DNA of 64,000 nucleotides from Fomes fomentarius (GCA_022606135.1 JABYQN010000003.1:2294001-2358000); one strand, 5' to 3'. Numbered from the stretch's first letter, positions 11,636 to 23,800 are shown. Numbers and translations: made by a program. The notes: generated from the sequence alone by a model not told the origin.

Positions 11636-12398
11636 ATGAAGACTCGTGCAGCTACAAGACAGGAAGCTGTCAACAGCAACCACGAGGGCAGCACCCCCGG
11701 CCCTCAAAGTGACCTCGAGTCGGAAACATCCTGTGTTCTGCCCAGCGAAGAGGTTGAGCAATATTCTGACATCGAGGCTACTCCCCACCAATGGCACTCA
11801 CCTGCGTTCCCTGGCGAGTTCGACATCTTATCAGAGCTGGATACTCTGGATCATCATGTCATCGATATTTCCTCAGATGGACAAGAATCCAGTGTCGACG
11901 GAGACAGTGTGGGAAGGGACATGGATGATGGTGAGAGTGAAGCCAGTTCAGGACAGGGCAGAATGAGCTTCCATGGGTCTTCTGATACTGGTGTGTAACA
12001 TGTATGACTTTTTTTGGGTGACAAGCTGATTTCCAAACCGAATAGAGCGCTGAGTTAACCCTAACCCTTGCCTACTCTAGTAACCACGTCATTGGGCGTC
12101 AAAGGCCCACATCTTTCAGCTAGGCATTGAAATCCCAGGATCGCTCGTAGACTACATAAAATTGCACATAGAGTGTAGGGATGTTGTATACAGTTTGCTG
12201 TGGAGCTATAGGGCGAAGAGAGGAGGCTCTTGTGGCCGGATTTTTGTCAGAAATTGGGGATATTCCCTACATGATCTGCCTTCTGTAACTCACAAAACCA
12301 ACTATCTATGCAGATTCAGAAGATACAGGTATGATCACAAGTCTTGCAGCAGTGTATATGGTTGGTCTCAGAGCAACAGCAAGGACATGGATGGGTTC
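11636..12398 (+). CDS. Hypothetical acidic protein, 3' side cut by Copia-1
   Basis: Frame 11636-11998 encodes 120 residues rich in Asp, Glu and Ser and ends just after a GTGTGT that could be a donor site. A second open stretch from about 12111, behind a pyrimidine-rich acceptor ending in CAG, stays open to the Copia-1 LTR at 12399. The two could be exons of one gene truncated by the element. No domain is recognised. Either part may be chance or an older repeat. Confidence 0.3.
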
Positions 12399-12868
12399 TG
12401 ATGAAGTCTGAACCTGTGAAGGCAAGAGTCACAATGACTAGTAGACATGCAGACAGACAAGTCCTCAGTCAGTGAGCAAAGACTGAGGAGACAAAGCCCT
12501 GAAAGTCCCTCCTGATATACTGTACAGGAGCTGCATGAGTAAGCAACAGAAAGGAGAGCATGTGATATGTCTGAGTCAGAGTGAACCAACACTGAGTAAG
12601 AAAGGTGGAGTGATGACTCAGACAGAACAAAGAGAAAGGTGTAGAAAGTGCTAGAGATGGTCACATGGACGCATCCAAGACTATCTAGAACTATCCGGAG
12701 CAGTGTAGAACACACCGGAATGGACTGGACAAAGTGAGAACAGATAACCATATAAATACAGTATTGAGTGTACCATATCAGGTAAGAAGGAAACATAGCC
12801 AAAGAAAATGCTGTGCCCATAAGCGCCTAATGCGCATCTATAGTCCATAGTCCCTAGTGATTCCAACA
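12399..12868 (-). repeat. Copia-1 3' LTR
   Basis: This 470-bp LTR (minus-strand TGTTGGAA...TTCATCA) lacks one ~92-bp repeat unit present in the 5' LTR. The unit is bounded by copies of TTTGCTCACTGACTGAGGA, so it was probably lost or gained between direct repeats. Confidence 0.88.
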
Positions 12869-12879
12869 CTCCCACTCGT

Positions 12880-15800
12880 TCAAGCTGCGGAGGAAACAAG
12901 ACCAGAGTGCTTAACAAAGTACTCGAGTATAGATTGAGGAATATTCTTTGTCAGCGCATCTGCAATGTTCTCCTCACTAGGAACATAGTAGATCTCAATA
13001 CTCCCACTGGCGAGGTATTCGCGCACAAAGTGGTAGTGGACCTCTACATGTTTTGTACGTCGGTCAACGGCCGGGTTCTCAGAGAGGAAGATAGCACCAT
13101 GGTTGTCAATACACATGGGCGTAGACGCACTCATATTGTCCCCTAACTTGTTGCCAAATGTCCTTAGCCACATCATCTGACGGCTGCAATCTGACGATGC
13201 CTTGTATCCTGCTTCAGTGGAAGAAAGTGAGATAGTAGGCTGTCATCTAGATGCCCAAGAGATTGCACCATTCGCCATCTTGAAGATGAAGCCGGTTTGC
13301 GAGTGCCTATTGTCGCGATCCTCTGCCCAGTCCGAATTGGAAAACGCGATCAGACCAGCATTGGATGCACCGTCATAGCGCAGACGAAAGTCTGAAGTTC
13401 CTCGGAGATAATGGAGTACATAGAGAAGATAGTTGAGATGTTGCTCCAAAGGATTAGCGCTGTATTTACCAAGACGGCTGATGGCAAACGCGATGTCTGG
13501 ACACGTCCCAAGACAGGCATAGAGAAGACTACCCATCAAACTTTGGAACCGCGTGCAAAGAGATGCCGATGCTGCTGCCTTTGCAGCTTCAAGAACTGCT
13601 CCAGCAGGAAGAGGAGTACGTGCAGGCTTACAGTCAGACATCTTGTAACTAGACAGAATAGCTTCAATATACTCTTCCTGGTCGATGTCAAGTGTCCTAG
13701 AGAGACGATCTCAACGTATACGAAGACCAAGGAATCGTTCAACTGGGCCTAAGTCCGTCATCTTATACTGCTTGCCAAGCGCCTTCTTGACCTTATCGAT
13801 CAGCGTCCGACTGTTACCCATGAGAAGTAGGTCGTCGACATAAAGAACAATGATTGTGACGCGATCAGGGTCTGTATCCCCCCTTGTTGGCGATATACAT
13901 AGACTCCGGCATCTGAATAAGTCCGTGTAAATCCCTGTTGGACGAGTGAGTCGTGGATCTTAATGTTCCACTGGTGCGAGGCTTGCTTCAGGCCATAGAT
14001 AGCCTTCTTAAGCAGACAAACATGATCCTCTTTGCCTTTCATGACCCAGCCCTCCGGTTGTTCCATATAGACCTCCTCGTCCGAGTCTCCATTAAGGAAC
14101 GCAGTCTTAACGTCCATCGCATCAATGTCCCAGTCTTCAAGCGCTGCATGCGCGAAGAGATAACGAATGGACTCAAAACGAGCGACAGGAGAGAAGGTTT
14201 CATGATAGTCCTTCCCATAGACTTGCGTAAAACCGCGAGCCACAAGACATGCCTTGTAACGTCCATCTGACTTGCGATCATAGACCCAGCGACATGAGAC
14301 AATAGACCAGTCCTTTGGGCAAGGAACCAGTACCCAAGTCTTGTTCGCCATAAGAGACTCATATTCTGCTCGCTCAGCCGCTTTCCAGTGTTCATGTTCA
14401 GGTGAAGCCATAGCATCCTTATGATGTTCAGGAATGCCAGACTTGTTTCCAAATAGTTGATGAACTCTAGAATAATTCTCGCTTCCGCCTTATGTTGTTC
14501 TCCATCTGCATCAGTACGCGCATCTACTTGAGCGGGAGGTTCACCCTCGTACGTGTTGTCCTTAGTGTAACGGCTGGGAGGAACACCCTTGTTAGATCGC
14601 TCAGAGCGACGAGGAGGAGGGGCATTTCCATCAGCAGGAGGATGACGAGCACGACGATGGTTAGGACGCGGTACTTCAGCAGGAGCAGCAGGCGGTTCAG
14701 CAGGTGGTGGCTGTTGCTGAGGTTGTTCTGGAGCAGGAGCAGGGTCTACAGGAGAAGCTGGAGGAGGAGGAGGAGCATCGTCCTCAATAGGAATAGGGAT
14801 TGGTAACTCATCATCGGACGAATCCTCTGATGGATACTCAGGGAATGGACTATCGTCAGGGGTAGCGCGACAAGTGCCGGTGTCTTCACGTGCAAGGAAA
14901 ACGGTCTCATCGGAGATAACATCGCGAGATACTTCGATTTGACGGGCGAATGGATTCCATAGACGATACCCCTTTGAACCCATTTCATAACCCACAAACG
15001 TCCTCTCAACTGCCTTCACGTCGAGCTTCCCATGACGTTTGTCTTTCTGCACGTGTACATAGGCTTTGCACCCAAACACACGGAAGTATGATACGTCTGG
15101 CTTCTTACCAGACCAAACAGTGATGGGGCATTGCCATTTAAGACATTTCATTGGTTGACGGTTATAGATATGAACAGCGGCGTCGACAGCAAGTTTCCAG
15201 AATCCATGAGAGAGACCAGCAAAGTGAAGCATGCATAGAGCCTTCTCTTCAATGGTTTGGATGAAACGTTCTGCACGACCGTTCTGCTGTGGTGAACCTG
15301 GCATTGTCTTATCGTGCTCAATCCCATAGCTTAGTAGGAGAGCCTCGAAAGATTCAGACATGTACTCCCCCCCTCGATCGGAGCGTACCTTCTTGATCTT
15401 ACGTCCTGTCTGGGTCTCAGACCAAGCCTTGTACTGCTTGAAAGCCTCCTCCTGTTCGGACTTGCGCTTCAAACAATAGACTCGACCTAAGCCAGAACAG
15501 TCATCGACGAAGACACAGAAGTAGCTATATCTGCCAATCGAGGTACTGATCGGTCCTGCAACGTCCATATGGACAAAGACGCCAGGTTCCACAGCACGTT
15601 TCTCTGAGGGAGGAAACGGAGCACGAGACATCTTGCCTTTTGCACATCCGTCGCAAGGTTTTTCTGATGGAGACCCTACACCATCCACACCTTCAACCGC
15701 ATCAGGAAGACGACGAACAGCTTCCTTGCCAGGATGACCCCAGCGACGATGGGCGAGATCGTGATCTAAAGTGGCTTTGGGTGTAGCATCAAGAACACCA

Positions 15801-17641
15801 GAGTTCTTTCTATCCAGGAAGAGTCCAAAGATATAGAGATTCATCCGTGGAATATACTCAGCAGACAGAACTTTCTGACCTGCAATCTTAACCGTCAAAC
15901 CAGGTCTGACAGGGCCCTCAGGCTCCTTGTCAAAGATGCTCATAAAATACTGCCCTTGGTAAATGAACAAACGTGAACACTCTATCACACCTGTTGAGAA
16001 CAGACGAGCATCTCCTACTGCTGGGATGTAGCAGACATTATGGAGAGTGATGTTTACTCGTCGTCCATCAACCATGGTGTATCCCTTGACGGTTCCTTCA
16101 CCGAGTCCTTCAACGCGACCAGAGTCGCCAGACTGAGCCGTTCCGAAGAATTTTGGCTCGTCATACTTCTGGTACTCAGTGAAGTCCTCGAAGCAACCTG
16201 CAACATGCTGAGATGCGCCTGAATCCATGAGCCATACAGTGAGGTTTGCTCGGTCCACGTCCGAAGACGCCTTGTAGAAGGAAGCAGCAATCTCGTTCAC
16301 AGTGCTAGATACAGGTACAAGAGAAGAGATAGTATGCGCACGATTATGTCTGTTCTGATTCCCATTACCACCCTGATTCGTCGAGCCAGAGTCCTTGCCT
16401 TTGCCCTTGTCCTTCTTCTTGTTCCACGGATTCTTCTCTGGGAACTTCTTGTAGCAGTTGGATGAGTCGTGGTTGTCCTTACCGCAGTGGGAACAAGGAG
16501 GTTTGGGCTTGGTCTTCGGCTTTGAGATCTTGTTCGCCTGGCCGATTGAAGTGTTCCGCAGTGAATCCTCAAGCTTCAGCTTAGGCTTGACCTTGTCGAG
16601 TGTCAAGTCAGCTTTCACTGTGGTGTGGAGGATGGTGGAAATCGATGGGCGATAAGACTCAGGCATTTTAGAGAATAGCCAGTAGACCTTGATGTGCTCG
16701 GCGAGGGTATTCTCGTTGTCAGACATCAACTCATTGATACGGCCAATGAACGTCTGGACTTGGTCGACGATCGACTTGTTCTCGACAAACTTCGGGTAGT
16801 TGAGCAGCTCCTCAAAGTGAGAGAAACTGTACCCATTGTCCGTCTTCTCGTACGTCGTCTTGAGAGCAGTCCAGATGCCATGCGCCGTACTCTTTCCCTC
16901 ATAGCACTTCGCAACCTCAGTACTAGTCTTGTACATGAGGATGCCACAAGCGCGAGCATTTCTCTTCCTCCAGTCCTTCTTCTCCTCGTCGGTAGCATCA
17001 GTACCAGGAGCAGTCTCCGTCCCTTCTGTAAGCTCCCAAGCATCAATCATCATCAGATATCCCTTCATCTGACGAGCCCATTCCTTGTAACCTTCCTGCC
17101 CAGTGAGCTGAGGAAGATTCTTCTCAACACCGCCTTCCGACATGGTGAATGAATAGATGAAGTCAGTTGAGCCGTGCTGAAGTGGGTTGACGATAAGATC
17201 GAGGGCAGGTAGAGAGGGTGTTGATGGAGAAGGAGATTGAGATGGTGGGAGAGGGGTGTCTAGAGCGAGAGGAGAGACAGATGCGATAGGAGAGACTGAA
17301 GAAGAAGAGGTAGATTGAGGAGATTGAGGAATGTCGACAGTTGGTGATGGTGGGGCAAGTATATGTTCAACTTCGCCTTGAGACGACGAAGAAGATGATG
17401 CTGAGGAGGATGAGTCTGATGTGTCCGGTAGACAAGTTTGTCCAGGAGCAGGAGCGATATAATCTGTTGGAACGTCGCAGTTGTCTGGTTGTACTACTTC
17501 AGACTCCCGGTTAGGACACGGTTGTCTATTGCAGTTATACCAGTCACGCTCTTCTTCGTCCCAGAAGCAGTCCTTCTGTTCGCTGGTGTCGTACCAGTGA
17601 AAAGAGTGACTACAGACGAATTCGTCGCTCGACGAAGCCAC
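12880..17641 (-). pseudogene. Copia-1 Gag-Pol polyprotein, broken
   Basis: The domain order is Copia type: a Gag with an UBN2-like region, a CCHC knuckle (CSHCGKDNHDSSNC), an aspartic protease (LMDSGASQH), the integrase zinc module and DDE core (RSDRGGEY, PQQNGRAER), a reverse transcriptase and an RNase H. The first frame, 17641 to 14039, runs through integrase; there is no ATG at its start (17641 is GTG). A one-base shift near 14,450 moves to the RT frame 14411-13800. That frame is lost again near 13,880 at a six-G run just before the YVDD block. In-frame TGAs lie at 13711-13713 and 13243-13245, both where Copia-2 has Arg. The copy cannot make a full polyprotein. Confidence 0.88.
17507..17610 (-). 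other. Copia-1 N-terminal Cys/His module
   Basis: Within the Gag N-terminus the pattern is C-x4-H-x21-C-x4-C-P-N-R, with the aromatic core FHWYD after the first Cys and WYN before the third. The same layout is seen in Gypsy-1 and Gypsy-2 and, partly, in Copia-2 and Copia-3. A small zinc-binding fold is a reasonable inference but not shown. Confidence 0.6.
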
Positions 17642-17772
17642 TGTGTCGATGCGAAAGGTTCAGGAAGCTCGATGATTTGGGAGATAAGCCTCGTGCAAAG
17701 GCAACGGTAGATGTGGACACCTGTTGAGGTGAACCTTGAACACCAGCAAGCCGGGTATGCCGATGCTAAGGG

Positions 17773-18075
17773 TAGAAGTTGCCAACTGTGCCCAAGAAAA
17801 CTATTCTAAGCTAGGTATCAAAAGAGTATCGTAAGGAGGGTCCAAACGGTTGTCCTCCGGTCCTAAGGTGTTAAGCACCCCGGATACAACAGCTGGCGGG
17901 CGCAAGTGCGTGGCCTGGCTGAGGGATACCTGAAAACCTGCGTGCCTCGAAAGCACCAAAGGTTGTACAAAGATACTAGTAGATAGCTGACTACAAAAGC
18001 GCTCAGGGCTGCGTCACGAGCGCAGGAATGTCCCCCTGGCAGCAGTGTCGGCGGGCACAGTCAAGAGTTAGGGAA
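17773..18075 (-). ncRNA. Conserved Copia leader (candidate packaging or structural RNA)
   Basis: Between the PBS and the polyprotein, about 300 nt are roughly 90% identical to the leaders of Copia-2 (19862-20165) and Copia-3, although the LTRs share almost no sequence and the proteins have clearly diverged. The block holds inverted repeats preserved in both families: GCGCTC/GAGCGC, GTGC/GCAC, GGTG/CACC (with a different loop) and GGAGG/CCTCC. Conserved structure without coding suggests a cis-acting RNA element. Confidence 0.5.
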
Positions 18076-18154
18076 AGATGGAGGAAGAGCACGAGGGTAG
18101 AAGTCGTCGAGAGGATGGGGCGCGCGCAAAGTGACAACTAACAACGGCAGAGCT

Positions 18155-18168
18155 CAGGGCTCATAACC
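18155..18168 (-). promoter_or_regulatory. Copia-1 primer-binding site (half-tRNA-iMet type)
   Basis: The plus strand reads CAGGGCTCATAACC directly beside the 5' LTR. This is the sequence of the anticodon arm of eukaryotic initiator tRNA-Met (loop with CAU), so the element RNA can pair with it. Drosophila copia uses the same region of a cleaved tRNA-iMet as primer. Confidence 0.75.
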
Positions 18169-18730
18169 TGATGAAGTCTAAACCTGTGAAGGCAAGAGTC
18201 GCAACGACTAGTAGACACGCAGACAGACGAGTCCTCAGTCAGTGAGCAAAGACTATAATCATAAAGGATAAGTACCTAGTAGACACGCAGACAGACGAGC
18301 TATAGGTACTATGAAGTACTTACTCCTCAGTCAGTGAGCAAAGACTGAGAAGACAAAGCCCTGAAAGTCCCTCCTTATATACTGTACAGGAGCTGCATGA
18401 GTAAGCAACAGAAAGGAGAGCAGGTGATATGTCTGAGTCAGAGTGAACCAACACTGAGTAAGAAAGGTGGAACGATGACTCAGACAGAACAAAGAGAAGG
18501 GTGTAGAAAGTACTAGAGATGGTCACATGGACGCATCCAAGACTATCTAGAACTATCTGGAGCAGTGTAGAACGCACCGGAATGGACTGGACAAAGTGAG
18601 AACCAATAACCATATAAGTACAATATTGAGTGTACCATATCGGGTAAGAAGGAAACATAGCCAAAGAAAATGCTGTGCCCATAAGCGCCTAATGTGCATC
18701 TATAGTCCATAGTCCATAGTAATTCCAACA
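18169..18730 (-). repeat. Copia-1 5' LTR
   Basis: This 562-bp LTR carries a TATATAAG box and two copies of the TTTGCTCACTGACTGAGGA unit. It abuts the first six bases of the Gypsy-1L 3' LTR. Confidence 0.88.
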
Positions 18731-18794
18731 GTAACATCAGCTCCCCCTTTCTGTAGGGACGTCCTCGACCCTATGATATACAGTTTACAACAAG

Positions 18795-19213
18795 TCAGTC
18801 ATCGATGAAAGAGACTCGGGAGTCAGTGCTAGTAAGGCTTCGGTGATCTGTTCCTCTGTTGTAACCCCACCCATCCCAAAACCGCTCCTCTTCCTCCGAG
18901 ACTCCAATCGCACTCCGGTAACACATTATCGTAGCGATGGGAGCAAGAAGGTTTTGGCGCAATGCGAGAGGGTTAGTGTGCCTAGCTACCATGTCGTCTA
19001 TGATAAGTGCAGCTCGTCGTGCATGTAACAGCGTTGCATTTGGCCATAACTCCCGGTACCTTGACTCCATCTCTTCCGAGGGAAAGAGAAAACCTCGGTC
19101 GGTGACAGAGACAATCTCGTTGTCCGTGGTGACGATGAGGAACCGTGTGTCGCCTAGTCCACACATCATCCGATACCGCCGCAAGTATGGGATGCCGTCA
19201 TCTGGGGGTGCGG
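18795..19213 (-). pseudogene. Gypsy-1L ORF3, C-terminal part
   Basis: This is the 3' part of the extra frame downstream of the chromodomain, separated from its 5' part (25667-26469) by Copia-2. It is closely similar to 57835-58428 in Gypsy-1R. The final ~30 codons probably belong to another frame in which the last residues match copy C (see 59471-59579), implying an old one-base indel near the GGGATGGGTGGGG run. No known domain is recognised. Confidence 0.65.
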
Positions 19214-19768
19214 TGTTGAACTTCCGGACTACCGGCTGTGCTCGGACCGGAGTTGTGTACACTTGTTTATGGTCATATGATTAGATAGGCTGTGTTCCTA
19301 CTTACCATTTATGGTTTTCTTTGTTCTCCTACTGTACTTTCCCATGACCATATGGTTACTGTGCATTCCTGTGCGTACCAGTGCGTTCTACACTGCACCG
19401 GACTCTTCTAGACCTTATGTCTGACTCATGCTATGACTGTATCTGACTCATACGCCGATACGGACTCTGACTCATTGTCTTATGGCTACATGTGACTGCT
19501 TTATCTGCTGACTCATGGACTCATCCCTCATGTATATAAGCAGTCCCTTCCTTCGCCTCTGCTCTTCAGTCGTTCGCTCACTGACTGAAGAGTAAGTCCT
19601 TTACATACATATGCTCTACTACTTCTTACTGACTTAGTACTTGTAGTCCCTCTCTGTTGTGACTTACAGGTACTTCACTATGCAATATAGTTGTTCGCTC
19701 ACTGACTGAAGATCCCTCTCTGTTGTGACTTACAGTCGCTCCTCGCCTTACAGGTTCAGAGTTCATCA
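19214..19768 (+). repeat. Copia-2 5' LTR
   Basis: The LTR runs TGTTGAAC...TTCATCA. A TATATAA box is at 19533-19539. Downstream are two copies of GTTCGCTCACTGACTGAAGA and two of CCCTCTCTGTTGTGACTTACAG, with GTAAGT and TTACAG sites that could act as splice signals in the leader. Confidence 0.95.
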
Positions 19769-19780
19769 GGTTATGAGCCC
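19769..19780 (+). promoter_or_regulatory. Copia-2 primer-binding site
   Basis: GGTTATGAGCCC directly follows the LTR and is complementary to the anticodon arm of initiator tRNA-Met, as in Copia-1 and Copia-3. Confidence 0.75.
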
Positions 19781-19861
19781 CGCGCTCTAATCAGTTGCTT
19801 CTCTGTCGACACTCTGCGCGCAAACTCTGTTCGTCGACTCTCTGCCCGTGCACTCTCCTCC

Positions 19862-20165
19862 ACTTTCCCTAACTCTTGACTGTGCCCTCCGACACTGCTG
19901 CCAGGGGGACTTTACTGCGCTCGTGACGCAGCCCTGAGCGCTTTTTAGTAGTCGCTATCTAGTATCTCTGTACAACCTTTGGTGCTTTCGCGGCACACGG
20001 GTTTTCAAGTATCCTCAGCCAGGCCACGCACTTGCGCCCGCCAGCTGTTGTAGCCGGGGTGGTTATCACCTTTGGACCGGAGGACAACCGTTCGGACCCT
20101 CCTTACTATACTCTTTTTGATACCTAGACTCGTATAGCTTTTCTTGGGCACAGTTGGCGACTTCT
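19862..20165 (+). ncRNA. Conserved Copia leader (candidate structural RNA)
   Basis: This matches the Copia-1 leader at about nine bases in ten over some 300 nt and contains the same short inverted repeats. It lies between the PBS and the coding region, where packaging and dimerisation signals are usually found. Function is inferred. Confidence 0.5.
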
Positions 20166-20436
20166 ATCTGGATTGTTGGGAATATCGGCTTCCTGACCTT
20201 CTGGCTCACCTCAATAGGTGTTCCTCTCTACCAGATCTCGCACGTGGCAAGTCAATCATCGCGTTTTTCTCTGAACCATCGTACTGGAGCCGCCTACTAC
20301 TGCCAATAGTCCTCAGCTCAGCTCCGACTCTGAAGCTGAAGTCAACGCTGAACTTGCAGAACATCATTCTACTGCATCGGCGTTTGATTGCTCGGAACAG
20401 CCCCATCTCTTTGATCTAGACGATCAGGTCGATCGT

Positions 20437-20505
20437 TATCACTACGTCTACGACGACGGAGAGCAGGAGTGGGACCAGTGCGACGTACAGCTCTGTCCCA
20501 ATCAC
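20437..20505 (+). other. Copia-2 N-terminal Cys module upstream of the first ATG
   Basis: In the same frame as the polyprotein, but before its first ATG (20821), the sequence reads YHYVYD, then WDQ-C-x4-C-P-N. It aligns with the fuller Cys/His module of Copia-1, Gypsy-1 and Gypsy-2 but lacks the first Cys. The frame is open from 20275 without an ATG, so this part would need a spliced or non-ATG start. Confidence 0.5.
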
Positions 20506-20820
20506 TACAATCAACTCCCTCTTCCGTACGAACCGACCTTTCACTGGGCATATCCAGCAACTTGGCAGCAGGACACCGACCCACAACATGGAGTTCCTCT
20601 TCCCTATCTTCAGGAAGAAACTCACGCACAGCCCTCCTCATCTCGTCCTAATTTCTATCTCCGATCGCTCTTCGGAAACACCCCTCCTGTCGATTCAAGT
20701 CCTCTTCCTCCAGTCTACCTTCCTCCTCCTATCGTCACTGCGCCCCCTGTCGCGCCTATCACATTCACTCTAGACTTCAAGGAGGAATATCTCGATTCTC
20801 CCCAATACCTCTTATCCATC

Positions 20821-23800
20821 ATGGGAGATATCAAAGTCGACTCTATCCCTGTCCTCTCTTCGGCGAATCAGTACAACGACTGGTCTGCCAAGATGAAGGG
20901 CTATTTCATCTTCATGGACTGTTGGAGTGTTGTCAAAGGCGCTACTCGTCCTACTGAGCAAGCTGCCAAGGACAAGTGGGATAAACTTGATGGGCAAGCT
21001 CGCGGCATGATGTACATGCGTGTCGCACCAAACTTTCACTACGTTCTGGACACTCAGATTCCTGTCTCAGGTGGACAACCCAGGGACATGACTGCTGCTG
21101 AGTCCTGGGAAGCATTACAGAACAAGTTTGGCAAGCCTAACAGTGCCCACGTCTGGGGTTTGTTCGAGTCGCTTGTCGCTGAGCCTCGGATGAACGAACA
21201 GAAGCCCCTTCAGGATCAGATGATGCGTCTTATCACACGCCTGCGCGAAATTAGTAGCAACGGCGTCACGCTCTCTGACAACATGCAAGCCCTTCTCTTG
21301 ATGTCCAAGATCCCGGAGTTGTACCGGTCCATGGTTTCTGCGCTTATGGCGACCACAGACCTCGACAAGGTCACTCTCGACGACATACAGTCGAAGACCT
21401 TGGCTGAGGAGTCCATGCGCAAGAACGGCCAGTCTGCGAACAAGGTCTCCCAGACCAAGCCAAAGCCCAAGGGTCCCTGCTCTCATTGCGGGAGTGGCTC
21501 TCATCATGAGTCCAACTGCTATCAGAAGTACCCTGAGAAGCGTCCCAAAGGCAAGGGCAAGGGTAAAGGGAAGGACAAAGACAAGGATAAGGACAAGGGG
21601 AAGAATAAGGACACTTCTCATAACCATGCGCACGTCACTACCGAGTCTGTATCATCTGTACTTGTAGCCAGTTCGTCTAACATCGCTGCTTCTTTCTACG
21701 ATGAGGCTATGGCCTCAAACAGTGTGAACTGGACTGCATGGCTGATGGACTCTGGAGCCTCTCAACATATCACTGGTGATCTCTCTGAGTTCATTGAGTA
21801 CCAACCCTTCGATACGCCTGTACTGTTTAACACTGCTGGACAAGGTGATAGCAGCGTCATTCAGGCACTTGGGGAAGGAACTCTGTCTGGAGAAACCTGG
21901 TTAGACGGTCAGAAGGTAGCAATTACTCTGAACCACGTCTACTACATACCAGGCACCATCGGTCACATCTTCTCAACTGGCTCCATTGAGCGCAATGGTT
22001 ACTCCCTCTTTCAAGGGGATGGGCGCATGTGCATTTTCGACAAGCTGCCTGACGGCGCTGTCAAACATGGTTCGACGATTCATATCAAGGGTCGTAAGAT
22101 CCTGGAGGTGCGATACAACCCTTCGTCTAATTGTTATTGGACAATTATTGAGCTTCACAACAGCAAGCGCGTCCATCTCAATGTCCGTAAGTTCAAGACC
22201 TGGCACCGTCGCTTTGGTCATGCGGGCAAGGACGTTCTGCGCAACCTTCCTAAGCATACTAAGGGGGTTGATGCTGTTGATCCTGCAGACGAAGAACCGT
22301 GTGATGGATGTGCTTTTGGCAAATCCACCCGTAACCCCTTTCCACCTTCTGAGAAGCGCGCTACTGAAGTTCTTGAGCGAGTCCATACGGACCTCGATGG
22401 ACCGATGCGCACTCAGGCTATCGGAGGTTGGAAATACTTCGCCGGTTTTATTGATGACTATTCTGGTCTCGCTCGTGCTTACTTCCTTAAACACAAGTCT
22501 GACGCGATCCAAGCGTTCAAAGACTATAAGGCGTGGGCTGAGAACCAGACCGGTAAGAAGATCAAATCGATCCGCTCAGATCGAGGGGGGGAATACACAT
22601 CAGACGAGTTCTCTACACTTCTTCGTTCGCACGGTATCGAGCACCAGAAGACTCTACCGGGTTCGCCTCAACAGAATGGACGTGCTGAGCGCTGGAACCG
22701 CACTATTACTGAAAAGGCTCTGTCTATGCTCCACCAAGCAGGCCTTAGTCATGGTTTCTGGCAACTCGCTCTTGACGCAGCTGTTCATATCTACAATCGT
22801 CAACCTATGCGACGACACAAGTGGTCGTGCCCCATCACTGTTTGGGATGGTACCGTTCCGGACGTCTCTTACTTCAGAGTGTTTGGGTGCAAAGCTTTTG
22901 TCCACGTGCAGAAGGCAAAGCGCGAAGGGAAACTCGACAAGAAGGCTGTCGAGATGATCTTCGTCGGGTATGAGTCTGGTTCCAAGGGGTATAGGTTTTG
23001 GAATCCAGCCAACCGCTCTATCGTCGTGTCCCGCGATGCAACATTTGACGAAGAGTCTTTCCCTGCTCGTAACTTACCTGGCAACCGTCCTTCTACCCCG
23101 GACGACAGTCCGTTCTCAGATGATCAATCGGATGATTCCTCGAACGATGACTCTGATTTGGTCGATCCCAATGATGCAATTCCTTTCATTCCTCCCAACC
23201 TCTTCGAACCACCACAACCTGACCCTCCAGCGGATGCTGATCCCGCTCCTCCTGCAGAAGCTCCTGCTGAGCCTCCTCCTCCTCCGCAACGTCCTCCTAC
23301 GCCACCTCCTGTCGTTCCTCCTCGTCCTCCTCACAAACGTGGTCGTCACCCTCCAGTGGGAGCCAATGAACCAAGCATTGCTCGTGACCGTCCTCGTCGC
23401 GAGAAAGCTGGTATTCCCCACAAGGACAGGACTGATAACAACGTGTATGACGATCCTGCACGTGCTGATAATCAGATCGACAAGGATGGCAATCTGCGTG
23501 AAGCGGAGACGATACTCGCTTTTCTAGCTGCTGCTCAGTATAAAGCTGGCTTACCTCAGTCGCATAAGGAAGCCATGCGCTCACCTGATGCTGGGAAATG
23601 GCGCGAAGCTGAGAAGTCGGAGTTTGAGTCGCTTATGGAGAATAAGACTTGGGTTCTCGTTCCTCGTCCCAAGGGCCGGCATGTTGTCTCTAACCGCTGG
23701 GTTTATGACATCAAACATGATGGGCGGTACAAGGCTCGTCTGGTTGCAAAGGGTTTCACTCAGGTGTGGGGAGAGGACTACCATGAGACGTTCTCTCCAG

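Larger units (their letters stand above)
12399..18730 (-). mobile_element. Copia-1: Ty1/Copia LTR retrotransposon, degenerate
   Basis: The element runs on the minus strand, with the 5' LTR at 18169-18730 and the 3' LTR at 12399-12868. LTR ends are TG...CA, the polypurine run GAGTGGGAG abuts the 3' LTR, and a primer-binding site abuts the 5' LTR. The LTRs differ in length (562 and 470 bp) and at many bases, so this copy is older than Copia-2 and Copia-3. Its flanks (GGTTC on the left, GTAAC on the right) do not form a target-site duplication. The right flank falls 6 bp inside the 3' LTR of Gypsy-1L, but the left flank is unrelated, so one side has been rearranged. Confidence 0.9.

Noticed and set aside
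12057..12068. CCCTAACCCT resembling telomere repeats
   Set aside because: Fewer than two repeat units; no array and no sign of a chromosome end.
13953..17152. Plus-strand frames inside Copia-1, and similar antisense frames inside Copia-2, Copia-3, Gypsy and LINE
   Set aside because: No domains; all lie opposite recognised polyprotein frames.
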